A DNA stretch of 62,005 bases from Clostridia bacterium (GTDB lineage: Bacteria; Bacillota; Clostridia; Christensenellales; CAG-138), in the NCBI GenBank assembly GCA_017388175.1, contig JAFOTD010000009.1, forward strand, positions 1 to 62,005. Direction: 5' to 3'. The notes beneath the pieces are model-generated. The model saw only the letters and a list, made by a program, of their open reading frames with translations, did not search any database and was not told where the DNA came from. Position numbers and translations under genes: made by a program. This document shows positions 25,977-33,662 of this stretch, piece by piece. The first letter of the stretch is position 1, and each line of letters starts with the position of its first letter.

Positions 25977-27089
25977 ATGATCAAATACGGAAAACAATGG
26001 ATCTGCGCGGCGCTGTGCGCGCTGCTTCTGATCGGAACGGCGGGATGTAAAACGAACGATCCTGATACGGAGCATAATGCATCGGGAACAAATTCTTCCG
26101 ATGATTTCGGCGAGGACACGATCCGCGTGGAAGGCGGCGCGGAGGAAGGGCAAACGTCTATGCAGACGCTACCCACGCCGCAGCAAAGGCCGTCGTCCGA
26201 ACCCGGCGCGACGCCGTTCCCGACGCGCGCCCCGATCGAAGGCGACGTGGCAACCGGCACGTTCCCGGATTACGATACCGGCCGCGATGCCGACTGGAGC
26301 TATCAGAGCGACGAGCTGCGCGTGGCGATCAAGCGCTATGAAAATACGGAAGATCAGATCGTCTTTTATGTAGCGGATATCTGGGTGCGGAATATTGCGA
26401 GCTTCCGTATGGGATTCGGCAACGGAAAATTCGATTCCGGCCGCGAGAATCCGGAAGACTTTGCCAAGCGGGAACACGCGATCTTTGCTGTCAGCGGCAC
26501 CATGAATTCCGGGCTTGTCATTCACAACGGCGTGAAATACAAGGGCGTTGAGAAGAGCGATATCACATTCCGTTCGGGCATCGTCGTAATCTATCGCGAC
26601 GGATCGGTCAAAACGATCAACCGCGCAAAGAAACAGAGCTTCAACAATAAAGCCGAGGATCAGAACAACGGCGGCATTCTGCACGCGTTCCAGTTTGGGC
26701 CGATTCTCGTGCAGAACGGCGAGATTCCTTCCGGACTCAAACAGAACGGCCGTCATCCGCGCATTATGTTCGGCTATTATGAGCCGGGACATTACGTGAT
26801 GGTCGCGGTCGACGGCAGAACCAAAAAGTCGATCGGCATGACGGAACAGGAGATGGCGGAGCTGATGCAGTCGCTCGGATGTAAGGACGCGATGAATCTG
26901 GACGGCGGCAACAGCGCGGTCATGCTGTTCATGGGCAAGACGATCAACACGCCCTCCGGCAAGGACCGCGACGGCGACGGCGTCGCCGGACGCAACGTCG
27001 TGGATATGCTGACGTTTGCGGAATACGACGCGGACGGCAACGCGCCGGAGCTTTCGACGGTCAAAGCGGATAAAACGCGTGAGGAGTAA
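25977..27089 (+). CDS. Lipoprotein with phosphodiester glycosidase (NAGPA-like) domain
   Basis: A 370-residue exported protein. Residues 1-24 form a lipoprotein signal with the lipobox GTAGC (Cys24 would be lipidated). Residues 25-95 are a disordered Thr/Pro-rich spacer, as expected for reaching through the wall. Residues about 105-355 match the NAGPA/YngK-like domain (AIFAVSGTMNSG, AFQFGPILVQNGE, the MNLDGGNSAVM core motif near the end). Characterised relatives remove covering sugars from phosphodiesters; a wall polymer is the natural substrate next to a teichoic-type cluster and an LCP gene. AGAAAGGA precedes the ATG. Confidence 0.88.
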   Translation: MIKYGKQWICAALCALLLIGTAGCKTNDPDTEHNASGTNSSDDFGEDTIRVEGGAEEGQTSMQTLPTPQQRPSSEPGATPFPTRAPIEGDVATGTFPDYDTGRDADWSYQSDELRVAIKRYENTEDQIVFYVADIWVRNIASFRMGFGNGKFDSGRENPEDFAKREHAIFAVSGTMNSGLVIHNGVKYKGVEKSDITFRSGIVVIYRDGSVKTINRAKKQSFNNKAEDQNNGGILHAFQFGPILVQNGEIPSGLKQNGRHPRIMFGYYEPGHYVMVAVDGRTKKSIGMTEQEMAELMQSLGCKDAMNLDGGNSAVMLFMGKTINTPSGKDRDGDGVAGRNVVDMLTFAEYDADGNAPELSTVKADKTREE

Positions 27090-27092
27090 CGT

Positions 27093-27200
27093 ATGAGACG
27101 ACGCACAATCAAAAAAACAGGCTGGATCATCGGCATTGTGATCATGTCGATTCTGACGCTCGCCGTGCTTGCGGCGGACGTCGTGTTGATTGTGCTGTAA
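27093..27200 (+). CDS. 35-residue single-pass membrane peptide
   Basis: A small gene three bases after the glycosidase stop. GAGGAG lies exactly six bases before the ATG, an ideal ribosome binding site. The peptide has a basic start (MRRRTIKKTG) and then one continuous hydrophobic helix rich in Ile, Leu and Val to the end. The following LCP gene has its own GGAGGG directly after this stop codon. It is probably a membrane micropeptide that partners the glycosidase or LCP protein; no homologue is known to me. Confidence 0.7.
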   Translation: MRRRTIKKTGWIIGIVIMSILTLAVLAADVVLIVL

Positions 27201-27210
27201 GGAGGGCGGT

Positions 27211-28461
27211 ATGGAAGCGTCGGAAAAACCGAAAAAACCGTTCCGAAAGCTTCGGATCGCCTTTTTCGCGCTGTGCATCGTCTTTGCGCTCCTCTGTGTG
27301 CTGTGCGTCATCCTTTGTCAGACCAAAGTGCCGTTGTGCCGCGACGCGCGCCTTTTCACCAACGACAGCCGGGGTTTTAGGCTGATCTCCTGCGGCGTGC
27401 AGATCGTGAAGCGCAGCGGCGAAGCGATCGACGTCAACACGCTGCCGACGCCGGATGCGGAGCTGTTCGACGAGGCGATGCGAACGGACATGGATTATTA
27501 CGAGACCGGCGAGATCAAGAAGATCCCGATCTACGAGCAGAGAAGGATCGACAGCAGTATTTTCAGCATGGTCGTTGTGGTGCAGAACGGATCCGTTAAG
27601 GAGGAAAACGCGACGACCGACATGATCTTTATCGCGTCGTTCAGCCAACCGAGACAGAAGTTTACGGTCATTTCCGTCGCGCGGGACATGCTTGTGCCGC
27701 TTTCCGAAAGCGAATGGAAGCGCATCAATACGGCGTATGCAAACGGCGGAATCGGCATGCTGATCAACACGATCAACGATACCTTTGATCTGGACATTCA
27801 AAACTACGTGATTACCGGAACAAAGGAGCTGGCGGCGCTTGCGGACGGCGTCGAGGGCATTCCGGCAATGCTGACCGAGGCGGAAGCGGCAACGGTCAAC
27901 GCCACGTGCGGCTCGTCGCTGACTGCGGGCAAACAGCAGCTTTCCGGCGAGCAGATTGTCACGCTGCTGCTCGATCGCACGTCCGATAACAAGGGCGATC
28001 TCGGCAGAGCGGACCGGCAGGTCGAAATCGTCGAGGACGCGTTCTTGTACATGCAGGACAAGTTCGACAGCAAGTTTCTCTATCCGTTTTTCCGCACGAT
28101 CTTCAATTCCATCCTCACGAACTTCGATTTCGAAACGCTGCGCGACGTGGGCTATGAGATGGCGGTTTCGGACGAGCTGACGTTTGAAACGCTGCGTCTG
28201 CCGTTCGACGAGGCATATACCGAGCTCAACGCGGACGGCGCGTACGCGCTGCTCCCTGCGTTCGAAAAGAACCGGATCCTGCTCCGGCAGGCATTGTACG
28301 GCAAGGAAGATATTCAGCGCGAGGCGGGCAGCGAAGCGCCGCAAGACGCGTGGGTGCTGCCGGCTGTGCTCGGCGTCTTAACTTTCGGCATCGCCGCATG
28401 CATCGTCATATTCGCCGTAAAACGTCGTAAAAAGAAGAAGCAGGAAGCAAAACAAGCATAA
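27211..28461 (+). CDS. LytR-CpsA-Psr (LCP) family wall-polymer ligase
   Basis: A 416-residue protein. LCP enzymes transfer lipid-linked teichoic or capsule polymers to peptidoglycan outside the membrane. A basic N-terminus is followed by one helix (about 16-36). The LCP domain has TTDMIFIASF, VISVARDMLVPL (first arginine), RINTAYANGGIGMLINTIND and the GDLGRADRQVEIV motif that binds the pyrophosphate lipid. Unusually, a second helix (LPAVLGVLTFGIAACIVIFAV) and a lysine-rich cytoplasmic tail end the protein, so both ends lie inside. I use the ATG at 27211, with GGAGGG five bases before it. It follows the glycan cluster that would supply its substrate. Confidence 0.9.
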   Translation: MEASEKPKKPFRKLRIAFFALCIVFALLCVLCVILCQTKVPLCRDARLFTNDSRGFRLISCGVQIVKRSGEAIDVNTLPTPDAELFDEAMRTDMDYYETGEIKKIPIYEQRRIDSSIFSMVVVVQNGSVKEENATTDMIFIASFSQPRQKFTVISVARDMLVPLSESEWKRINTAYANGGIGMLINTINDTFDLDIQNYVITGTKELAALADGVEGIPAMLTEAEAATVNATCGSSLTAGKQQLSGEQIVTLLLDRTSDNKGDLGRADRQVEIVEDAFLYMQDKFDSKFLYPFFRTIFNSILTNFDFETLRDVGYEMAVSDELTFETLRLPFDEAYTELNADGAYALLPAFEKNRILLRQALYGKEDIQREAGSEAPQDAWVLPAVLGVLTFGIAACIVIFAVKRRKKKKQEAKQA

Positions 28462-28465
28462 GAAA

Positions 28466-28486
28466 AGAGCGGTATCAAACCGCTCT
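28466..28486 (+). repeat. Terminator hairpin, left copy flanking repeat element 1
   Basis: AGAGCGGT and ACCGCTCT form a hairpin after the LCP gene. Its T tract is missing because the element at 28487 begins directly at its 3' foot. The identical 21 bases recur at 28711-28731. Confidence 0.85.
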
Positions 28487-28710
28487 CAGCTTGTCAAAAA
28501 ACCTTTTGACAAGCTGAGCAGGCTGTTGGGAAGGGTGGCAGAATTCGTGTTTTCACGATGGAGCTATACTGAAGTATGCGACTGAATGAAAACACGAATA
28601 GTTTGCGACGAAATAATAAAAAGAAAGGGCATTTTTCTGCCCTTTCATCCTGCAAGTGTTCATTTGAAACATATCGCCGCAAACGGTCTGACCCCTTTTA
28701 CGACAGCCTG
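28487..28710. mobile_element. Small non-coding repeat element, copy 1 (224 bp, MITE-like)
   Basis: Boundaries are defined by comparison with the second copy at 56085-56432. The ends are imperfect inverted repeats (CAGCTTGTC at the left, CAGGCTGTC as the complement of the right). Inside are three hairpins: CAGCTTGTCAAAA with TTTTGACAAGCTG, ATTCGTGTTTTCA with TGAAAACACGAAT, and AAAGGGCA with TGCCCTTT. Short open frames cross it on both strands but have no ribosome binding site and differ between copies. It is flanked by exact 21-base direct repeats that are themselves a terminator hairpin. No transposase is encoded, so movement would be in trans. Confidence 0.85.
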
Positions 28711-28735
28711 AGAGCGGTATCAAACCGCTCTTTTA
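28711..28735 (+). terminator. Terminator hairpin, right copy flanking repeat element 1
   Basis: The same AGAGCGGT/ACCGCTCT hairpin as at 28466, here still followed by TTTT. This copy is the functional terminator for LCP transcripts that read through the element. Confidence 0.8.
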
Positions 28736-28749
28736 CGTTTATACGGGTT

Positions 28750-29589
28750 TCAAAACAACCGCAGCGCGTGCGTTTCTGCTTTGTACGCTTCAAAGCCCTC
28801 CTTGCGCGCCTGATGCTTGTCCGCCATCGGAATGCTGACGATCAAAAACATCGCGGTGTTCAGAACCGCCCCGAGCAGAAGCTGCCAGACGCCGCCGAGC
28901 GCGGCGATCGACGCGAGCGCAACGCCCCACCACATCAGTATTTCGCCCAGATAGTTCGGATGCCGCGTATGCTTCCAAAGCCCTTCACGGATGAACCCCG
29001 TGCGGTGCGTTCTACGGAAGCGGTGAAGCTGCCAGTCGGACAAGCCCTGTAAAACGGTTGCAAACAGCGAGAGCAGAATTCCTCCAAGGCACAGCGGGTT
29101 CCAAGCCGCGCCGCGCTCGATCGTGACGACGGCGGGCAGCGTGACGCAGTATACCACGAGCGTCGGAAACAGGTGAATGCCGAAAAAGTTGACGAAAGGA
29201 TAGAGCTTTCCGGTCTTTTCGCGCAGCATCGTATAGCGCCAATCCTGATGCTCGAGATCGCGGAACGTATACGCCCAGTTCGCGGTCAGCCGCACGCCCC
29301 AGATCGAAACGACAAGCAGCAGCGCCGCGCCGATCGGCGTGAGCCCGCTCCGCAGCGCAAAGCCCGAAAGGATCACGATCGGCTGTACGCTCCAGTACGG
29401 GTCGTAGACCGACGCGTTCTGAAAGATGACGCTGAACGCGAACACGAACGCGGTCGCCGCAACGTCTGCAAGCAGAAGCCGAAGCCAGTAAGCGCCATTC
29501 AGGACCGAGAACACAAAGACGCCGAACGCGATCGCAAGCAAGTAGACCGCGGCAATGATGAGAAATCCGATACCCCGTTTGTTTTTCAT
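28750..29589 (-). CDS. DUF1295 / steroid 5-alpha-reductase-like membrane protein
   Basis: A 279-residue membrane protein with about seven hydrophobic helices. The family features are DPYWSVQPI, RLTANWAY, RDLEHQDWRY and the C-terminal TRHPNYLGEILMWWG, which in relatives binds the cofactor. Family members are membrane oxidoreductases or methyltransferase-like proteins whose bacterial substrates are mostly unknown. I choose the ATG at 29589, with GGAGGGC four bases upstream, over an extended frame reading through the promoter. It is monocistronic, and its promoter is near perfect. Confidence 0.85.
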   Translation of the reverse strand: MKNKRGIGFLIIAAVYLLAIAFGVFVFSVLNGAYWLRLLLADVAATAFVFAFSVIFQNASVYDPYWSVQPIVILSGFALRSGLTPIGAALLLVVSIWGVRLTANWAYTFRDLEHQDWRYTMLREKTGKLYPFVNFFGIHLFPTLVVYCVTLPAVVTIERGAAWNPLCLGGILLSLFATVLQGLSDWQLHRFRRTHRTGFIREGLWKHTRHPNYLGEILMWWGVALASIAALGGVWQLLLGAVLNTAMFLIVSIPMADKHQARKEGFEAYKAETHALRLF

Positions 29590-29610
29590 AATGCCCTCCG
29601 AAACGCTCCT

Positions 29611-29640
29611 ATTATAGCATTGCATGGCGCATGCTGTCAA
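29611..29640 (-). promoter_or_regulatory. Strong SigA promoter of the DUF1295 gene
   Basis: On the minus strand, TTGACA and TATAAT (both full consensus) are separated by 18 bases, with TGC before the -10. Confidence 0.85.
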
Positions 29641-29647
29641 TGCGGGG

Positions 29648-29676
29648 TTGCAAGGACGGAGAAAAACTGGTATACT
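29648..29676 (+). promoter_or_regulatory. SigA promoter of the yitT-like gene
   Basis: TTGCAA and TATACT are separated by 17 bases. It lies back to back with the minus-strand promoter at 29611-29640. Confidence 0.75.
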
Positions 29677-29705
29677 GTATTATGAGGGAATTTATGGGAG
29701 GACGC

Positions 29706-30641
29706 ATGAAAGCTACGCAGAAAAAACAGCGCGACCCGGAACGCGGACGCAGGCTGTTGCGGGAGGGAAGGGCCCTTCTGCTGATGACGCTGATGATCAC
29801 GATCCAGGCGCTTGCCGTCACGCTTTTGTACACGCCGGCGGGCGTCGTCACGGGCGGCGTGACCGGTATCGCAATGCTGATCACGTACGCGACAAACGGC
29901 GCAGTCCCGAGCTGGATATTCGTCGTGATCGCGAACACGCCGCTGCTGATCCTTGCGTTTCGATACCTGCACATCCGGTTCACGGTATATACGCTCTTCA
30001 TGACGGTGCTGTTTGCCGCGGAGCTTGCGCTGTTCGACAATCTGGAGTTTCCGCAGTTGTTCAACGTGGAGGAACCCGCATGGCGCGTGGTCAGCGTGGT
30101 GTTCGGTGCGGTCACGATGGGCGTTACGGGCGGTTTGATCGTGCGGCTCGGCGGAAGCACGGGCGGCATGGACATCGTTTCGCTGCTCCTAAACCGAAAG
30201 TATTCGATCTCGATGGGCACGATCTCCATGTCGCTGAACGTCGTGATTGCGCTTGCGCTCGGCGTGGTCCGCGCGATCGGCGCGGGCGTTTTTCGCATCG
30301 GCGTGGAGAGCGCTTCGCTTTCCATCATCGCGCTGTTTGTCATGAGCATCGCGTTCAACAACATCATTCTCGGCATCAACCGTACCAAGACGCTGTTCAT
30401 CATCTCCGACAAGTGGGATGACATCGCGCCGGACGTGCTGAATAAGATGCACCGCGGCGTCACGTATATTCCGTGCCGCGGCGCATACACGAATCAGGAA
30501 AAGACGCTGGTCTATATCCTTACGAAGACGATCGAGCTTGCGAGCATTCGCCGGATCGTGCTCGAAAAGGATCCGAAGGCCATCATCTCCATTATCGATA
30601 CGCGGGAAGTCATCGGCAAGGGCTTCTCCGCCGTCAACTGA
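29706..30641 (+). CDS. YitT family membrane protein with DUF2179 domain
   Basis: A 311-residue protein. Five to six N-terminal helices carry the YitT signature (GVVTGGVTGIAML, GGSTGGMDIVSLLLNRK), and a C-terminal soluble DUF2179 domain (about 225-305) has RGVTYIPCRGAYTNQEKTLV and IRRIVLEKDPKAIISIIDTREV. The family is widespread in Bacillota and its transport role is not settled. The ATG at 29706 has GGGAGG four bases before it; a longer upstream frame would cross the promoter. It is followed by the peptidase/two-component genes, 18 bases apart. Confidence 0.9.
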   Translation: MKATQKKQRDPERGRRLLREGRALLLMTLMITIQALAVTLLYTPAGVVTGGVTGIAMLITYATNGAVPSWIFVVIANTPLLILAFRYLHIRFTVYTLFMTVLFAAELALFDNLEFPQLFNVEEPAWRVVSVVFGAVTMGVTGGLIVRLGGSTGGMDIVSLLLNRKYSISMGTISMSLNVVIALALGVVRAIGAGVFRIGVESASLSIIALFVMSIAFNNIILGINRTKTLFIISDKWDDIAPDVLNKMHRGVTYIPCRGAYTNQEKTLVYILTKTIELASIRRIVLEKDPKAIISIIDTREVIGKGFSAVN

Positions 30642-30659
30642 CAGAAAGGAAGGAACAAC

Positions 30660-31991
30660 ATGAAGAATTGGATCGAAAAAACGCTGCCCGACCAGATCGA
30701 GGACCTCAAAGCGCTCGTGCGCATTCCGTCCGTATCCCGCGGCGATCCCGCGGAGCCGGGCAAACCGTTCGGCAAGACCGTGTATGAAGCGCTGCAGGCG
30801 GCGCTCGCGATCGCGCGTAAGCTCGGTCTTCGGGCGTGGGACGTCGACGGCTACTGCGGCGTGGTCGAGTACGGCGAGGGCGAAGAGCTTTTGGGCATCC
30901 TTGCGCATATGGACGTCGTGCCGGAGGGCGAGGGTTGGAGCGTTCCGCCGTATTCCGCAACCGAAAAGGACGGCCGCATCATCGGACGCGGCACGCTGGA
31001 CGACAAGAGCCCGGCGCTTTCCGCGATCTACGCGCTCGCCGCGATCAAGGAGAGCGGAGCGAAAATGAAGCGCCGCGTGCGCGTCATCCTCGGCTGCGAC
31101 GAGGAGATCGGGTCTCTGGGCGTCGAACATTATCTCAAGGTCGAAGGACAGCCGACGCTGGCGTTCACGCCGGACGCGGAATACCCGGTCGTTAATTCCG
31201 AAATGGGTATCATGCACACCACGTACGAAAAGAAATACGTGTCCGGGCTCAGAATCGACTGCGGCACGGCGGCAAACGTCATCCCCGGCGTGATCCGCGC
31301 GACGCTTCCGTGCGAGGCGATCCCGGTCAATGCGCCCGAGGGCTATACGGTGACTTATGAGGGCAACCGCATCACGGTCGAAGGCCGCGGCGGACACGCG
31401 TCCATGCCGGAGTTTGCGAAGAACGCGCTGCAGGCGCTGCTTCTGATCCTGGTGCAGCAGCCGCTGCCGAAGGAAGACAAGGCGACGGTTCTGGCGCTGC
31501 ATGCGCTCTGGAAGCTTGATATGCACGGCGAATCGCTCGGCATTGACGTGACCGACGAATCGGGCCGTATCACCTATCAGCCCGACGTGATCCGCTTCGA
31601 CGAAAACGGCGTACGCTTCATCGCCGACTGCCGCCACCCGTTCACCGCAAAGGCGGAGGATCTCCTGAAAACGTGGGATGAAGCATACGGAAAGGCAGGC
31701 TTTGCCCGCACCGATACGGTCATCAAGCCGGGGCACTTCATTCCGGCGGATTCCGAACTCGTTTCCACGCTGATGAACGTCTACAACGAGCTGAACCACT
31801 CCGATTCGAAGCCGCTGTCGATGGGCGGCGGCACCTACGCGCGCGAGATGGAAAACGCCGTCGCGTTCGGAACCGTGCGCGAGGGCGAGGAGAGCCTTTG
31901 CCATATGCCGGACGAGTCGATCTCGATCGAGGACATCCGCTTCAACACGATGGTCATGGCTGAGGCGATCCGCCGGCTCGCAACCGTTTGA
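30660..31991 (+). CDS. M20 family dipeptidase (PepV-like)
   Basis: A 443-residue cytoplasmic metallopeptidase. The metal ligands are visible in AHMDVVPEGEGW (His and Asp), GTLDDKSPALSAIYAL (bridging Asp), CDEEIGS (catalytic Glu and metal Glu), TPDAEYPV (Asp) and the late MGGGTYAREM. Between the two halves is the lid/dimer domain. PepV-type enzymes cleave dipeptides and Xaa-His substrates for amino acid supply. GAAAGGAAGG lies before the ATG. The response regulator starts one base after its stop, so peptidase and signalling genes share a transcript. Confidence 0.92.
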   Translation: MKNWIEKTLPDQIEDLKALVRIPSVSRGDPAEPGKPFGKTVYEALQAALAIARKLGLRAWDVDGYCGVVEYGEGEELLGILAHMDVVPEGEGWSVPPYSATEKDGRIIGRGTLDDKSPALSAIYALAAIKESGAKMKRRVRVILGCDEEIGSLGVEHYLKVEGQPTLAFTPDAEYPVVNSEMGIMHTTYEKKYVSGLRIDCGTAANVIPGVIRATLPCEAIPVNAPEGYTVTYEGNRITVEGRGGHASMPEFAKNALQALLLILVQQPLPKEDKATVLALHALWKLDMHGESLGIDVTDESGRITYQPDVIRFDENGVRFIADCRHPFTAKAEDLLKTWDEAYGKAGFARTDTVIKPGHFIPADSELVSTLMNVYNELNHSDSKPLSMGGGTYAREMENAVAFGTVREGEESLCHMPDESISIEDIRFNTMVMAEAIRRLATV

Positions 31992-31992
31992 C

Positions 31993-32661
31993 ATGGCGCT
32001 CGTTTATATCGTCGAAGACGACGTTGACATTCGCGAAATGGAGGCCTACGCTCTGAAGAGCGCAGGCCTTTCGGTCGAGTCGTTTTCGGAAAGCGGCGCG
32101 TTTTTCCGCGCGGTAAATGTACAGAAACCGGATCTTGTTCTGCTTGACATCATGCTGCCGGGCATGGACGGGATGACGGTTTTAAAGCGGCTTCGCGGCG
32201 AAGCGGACACGCAGACGATCCCGATCATCATGGTCACGGCAAAAACGTCGGAGGCGGACCGCGTCAAAGGACTCGATTCCGGCGCGGATGACTACCTCGT
32301 AAAGCCGTTCGGCATCATGGAGCTCGTATCGCGCTGCAACGCGCTTATGCGGCGCGCGCACCGAAACGCGGTCGTGCGCTCGTTCGGGCCGATCGAAATA
32401 GACGATGATTGCCATCGTGTCACCGTAGACGGATGCGAAACGGAACTGACGTTCAAAGAATACGGGCTTTTGAAATACCTCATGCAAAACCGCGGAACGG
32501 CAGTCTCGCGCGATCGGCTGATGGAAGCCGTTTGGGGCTTTGCGTTCACCGGCGAGACGCGCACCGTGGATATGCACATCAAGACGCTGCGTAAAAAGCT
32601 CGGAGCTGCTGGACAGTTGATTGAGACTGTGCGTAACGTGGGCTACCGGCTCGGGAGGTAG
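31993..32661 (+). CDS. Response regulator, OmpR/PhoB family
   Basis: A 222-residue transcription regulator. The receiver domain (1-about 115) has the acidic pair EDD, the phosphorylation aspartate in LVLLDIMLPGMDG, the threonine in VTAKTSE and the lysine in YLVKPFG. The C-terminal winged helix (about 130-220) has LTFKEYGLLKYLMQNRG and RTVDMHIKTLRKKLG. It is paired with the kinase encoded two bases downstream. Its targets are not visible here; the PepV-like gene and the secreted protein in the same run are candidates. Confidence 0.93.
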   Translation: MALVYIVEDDVDIREMEAYALKSAGLSVESFSESGAFFRAVNVQKPDLVLLDIMLPGMDGMTVLKRLRGEADTQTIPIIMVTAKTSEADRVKGLDSGADDYLVKPFGIMELVSRCNALMRRAHRNAVVRSFGPIEIDDDCHRVTVDGCETELTFKEYGLLKYLMQNRGTAVSRDRLMEAVWGFAFTGETRTVDMHIKTLRKKLGAAGQLIETVRNVGYRLGR

Positions 32662-32663
32662 GC

Positions 32664-33647
32664 ATGAATGAAACGATGCTATCCGGTATTCTTGACGCAA
32701 TGGAGGACGGCGTCGCCGTGTTCGATCTCGAGGGCACAGCGCTGTTCTGCAACGCGGCGGCGTGCGCGCTTCTGCATGTAGCGCAGGGCGAGTTCAGATG
32801 TCTTCGCGACATGCCTGACGAAGTGCGCGCGTTCTTCGGAGGCGTACGATCCGGCAGCAGCGAAACGATTGAGCTTTACGGGCAGGCGGTTCGTCTGCAT
32901 TATCAGGATCTCCGGGAAAACGGCATGCGCACAGGCGCCGTTCTGATTTTAACCGATCTCGGTCAGCAGCAGCGGGCGGACCGCATCCGTCATGAATTCA
33001 CGGCGAATGTTTCGCACGAACTGAAAACGCCGCTCACGTCGATTTCCGGCTATGCGGAAATGATCGAAAACGGCATGGCGAAGGACGCGGATATCCGCAC
33101 GTTTGCCGAGCGCATCCGGCGCGAGTCGAACCGTATGCTTTTACTCGTATCGGACATCATTACGCTTTCGGAGCTTGATGAACGCGCGCTGGAGGAACAG
33201 GCGGAAACGGTCGATCTGTTTGTGATTGCCGAAAAAACCGTGGAAACGTTGAAAAGCGCCGCCATGGTGCGCGGCGTGACGGTGCAGCTCTTCGGCGGGC
33301 AGGTAATGGTGCACGGCATTCCCGTGCTGCTTTCGGAGCTGGTTTATAACCTTCTGGACAACGCGATCCGTTATAACCGAGACAACGGAACGGTATCCGT
33401 GCGCGTGGCGGACCAAACGCTCACCGTGCGCGATACCGGTATCGGCATTCCGAAGCATCATCAGAACCGCATCTTCGAACGGTTCTACCGCGTCGATAAG
33501 AGCCGCAGTAAGGCGACGGGCGGCACGGGGCTCGGGCTTGCGATCGTCAAACACATCTGTGAACAGCACCACGCGCTGCTGACGCTCAAAAGCGCCGAAG
33601 GCATCGGCACCGAGATAACGGTGCGTTTTCCCGCGGATCATGCATAA
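32664..33647 (+). CDS. Soluble PAS-type sensor histidine kinase (PhoR-like)
   Basis: A 327-residue kinase. Residues about 1-95 are PAS-like (ILDAMEDGVAVFDLEGTALFCN). Next comes the phosphoacceptor helix with His118 in NVSHELKTPLTSISGY. The ATP-binding domain follows, with the N box NLLDNAIRYN, the G1 box RDTGIGIP, the F box ERFYRVDKS and the G2 box GGTGLGLAIVKHI. No membrane helix is present, unlike most PhoR proteins, so it probably senses a cytoplasmic signal or partner protein. GGGAGG lies before the ATG, and the regulator gene is immediately upstream. Confidence 0.92.
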   Translation: MNETMLSGILDAMEDGVAVFDLEGTALFCNAAACALLHVAQGEFRCLRDMPDEVRAFFGGVRSGSSETIELYGQAVRLHYQDLRENGMRTGAVLILTDLGQQQRADRIRHEFTANVSHELKTPLTSISGYAEMIENGMAKDADIRTFAERIRRESNRMLLLVSDIITLSELDERALEEQAETVDLFVIAEKTVETLKSAAMVRGVTVQLFGGQVMVHGIPVLLSELVYNLLDNAIRYNRDNGTVSVRVADQTLTVRDTGIGIPKHHQNRIFERFYRVDKSRSKATGGTGLGLAIVKHICEQHHALLTLKSAEGIGTEITVRFPADHA

Positions 33648-33662
33648 ACATCCCAGACTCGT

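Noticed and set aside
28494-28682. Short minus-strand frame inside repeat element 1 (similar one at 56092-56394)
   Set aside because: No ribosome binding site, and the two copies share only the ends; the conserved signal is hairpin structure, not protein.
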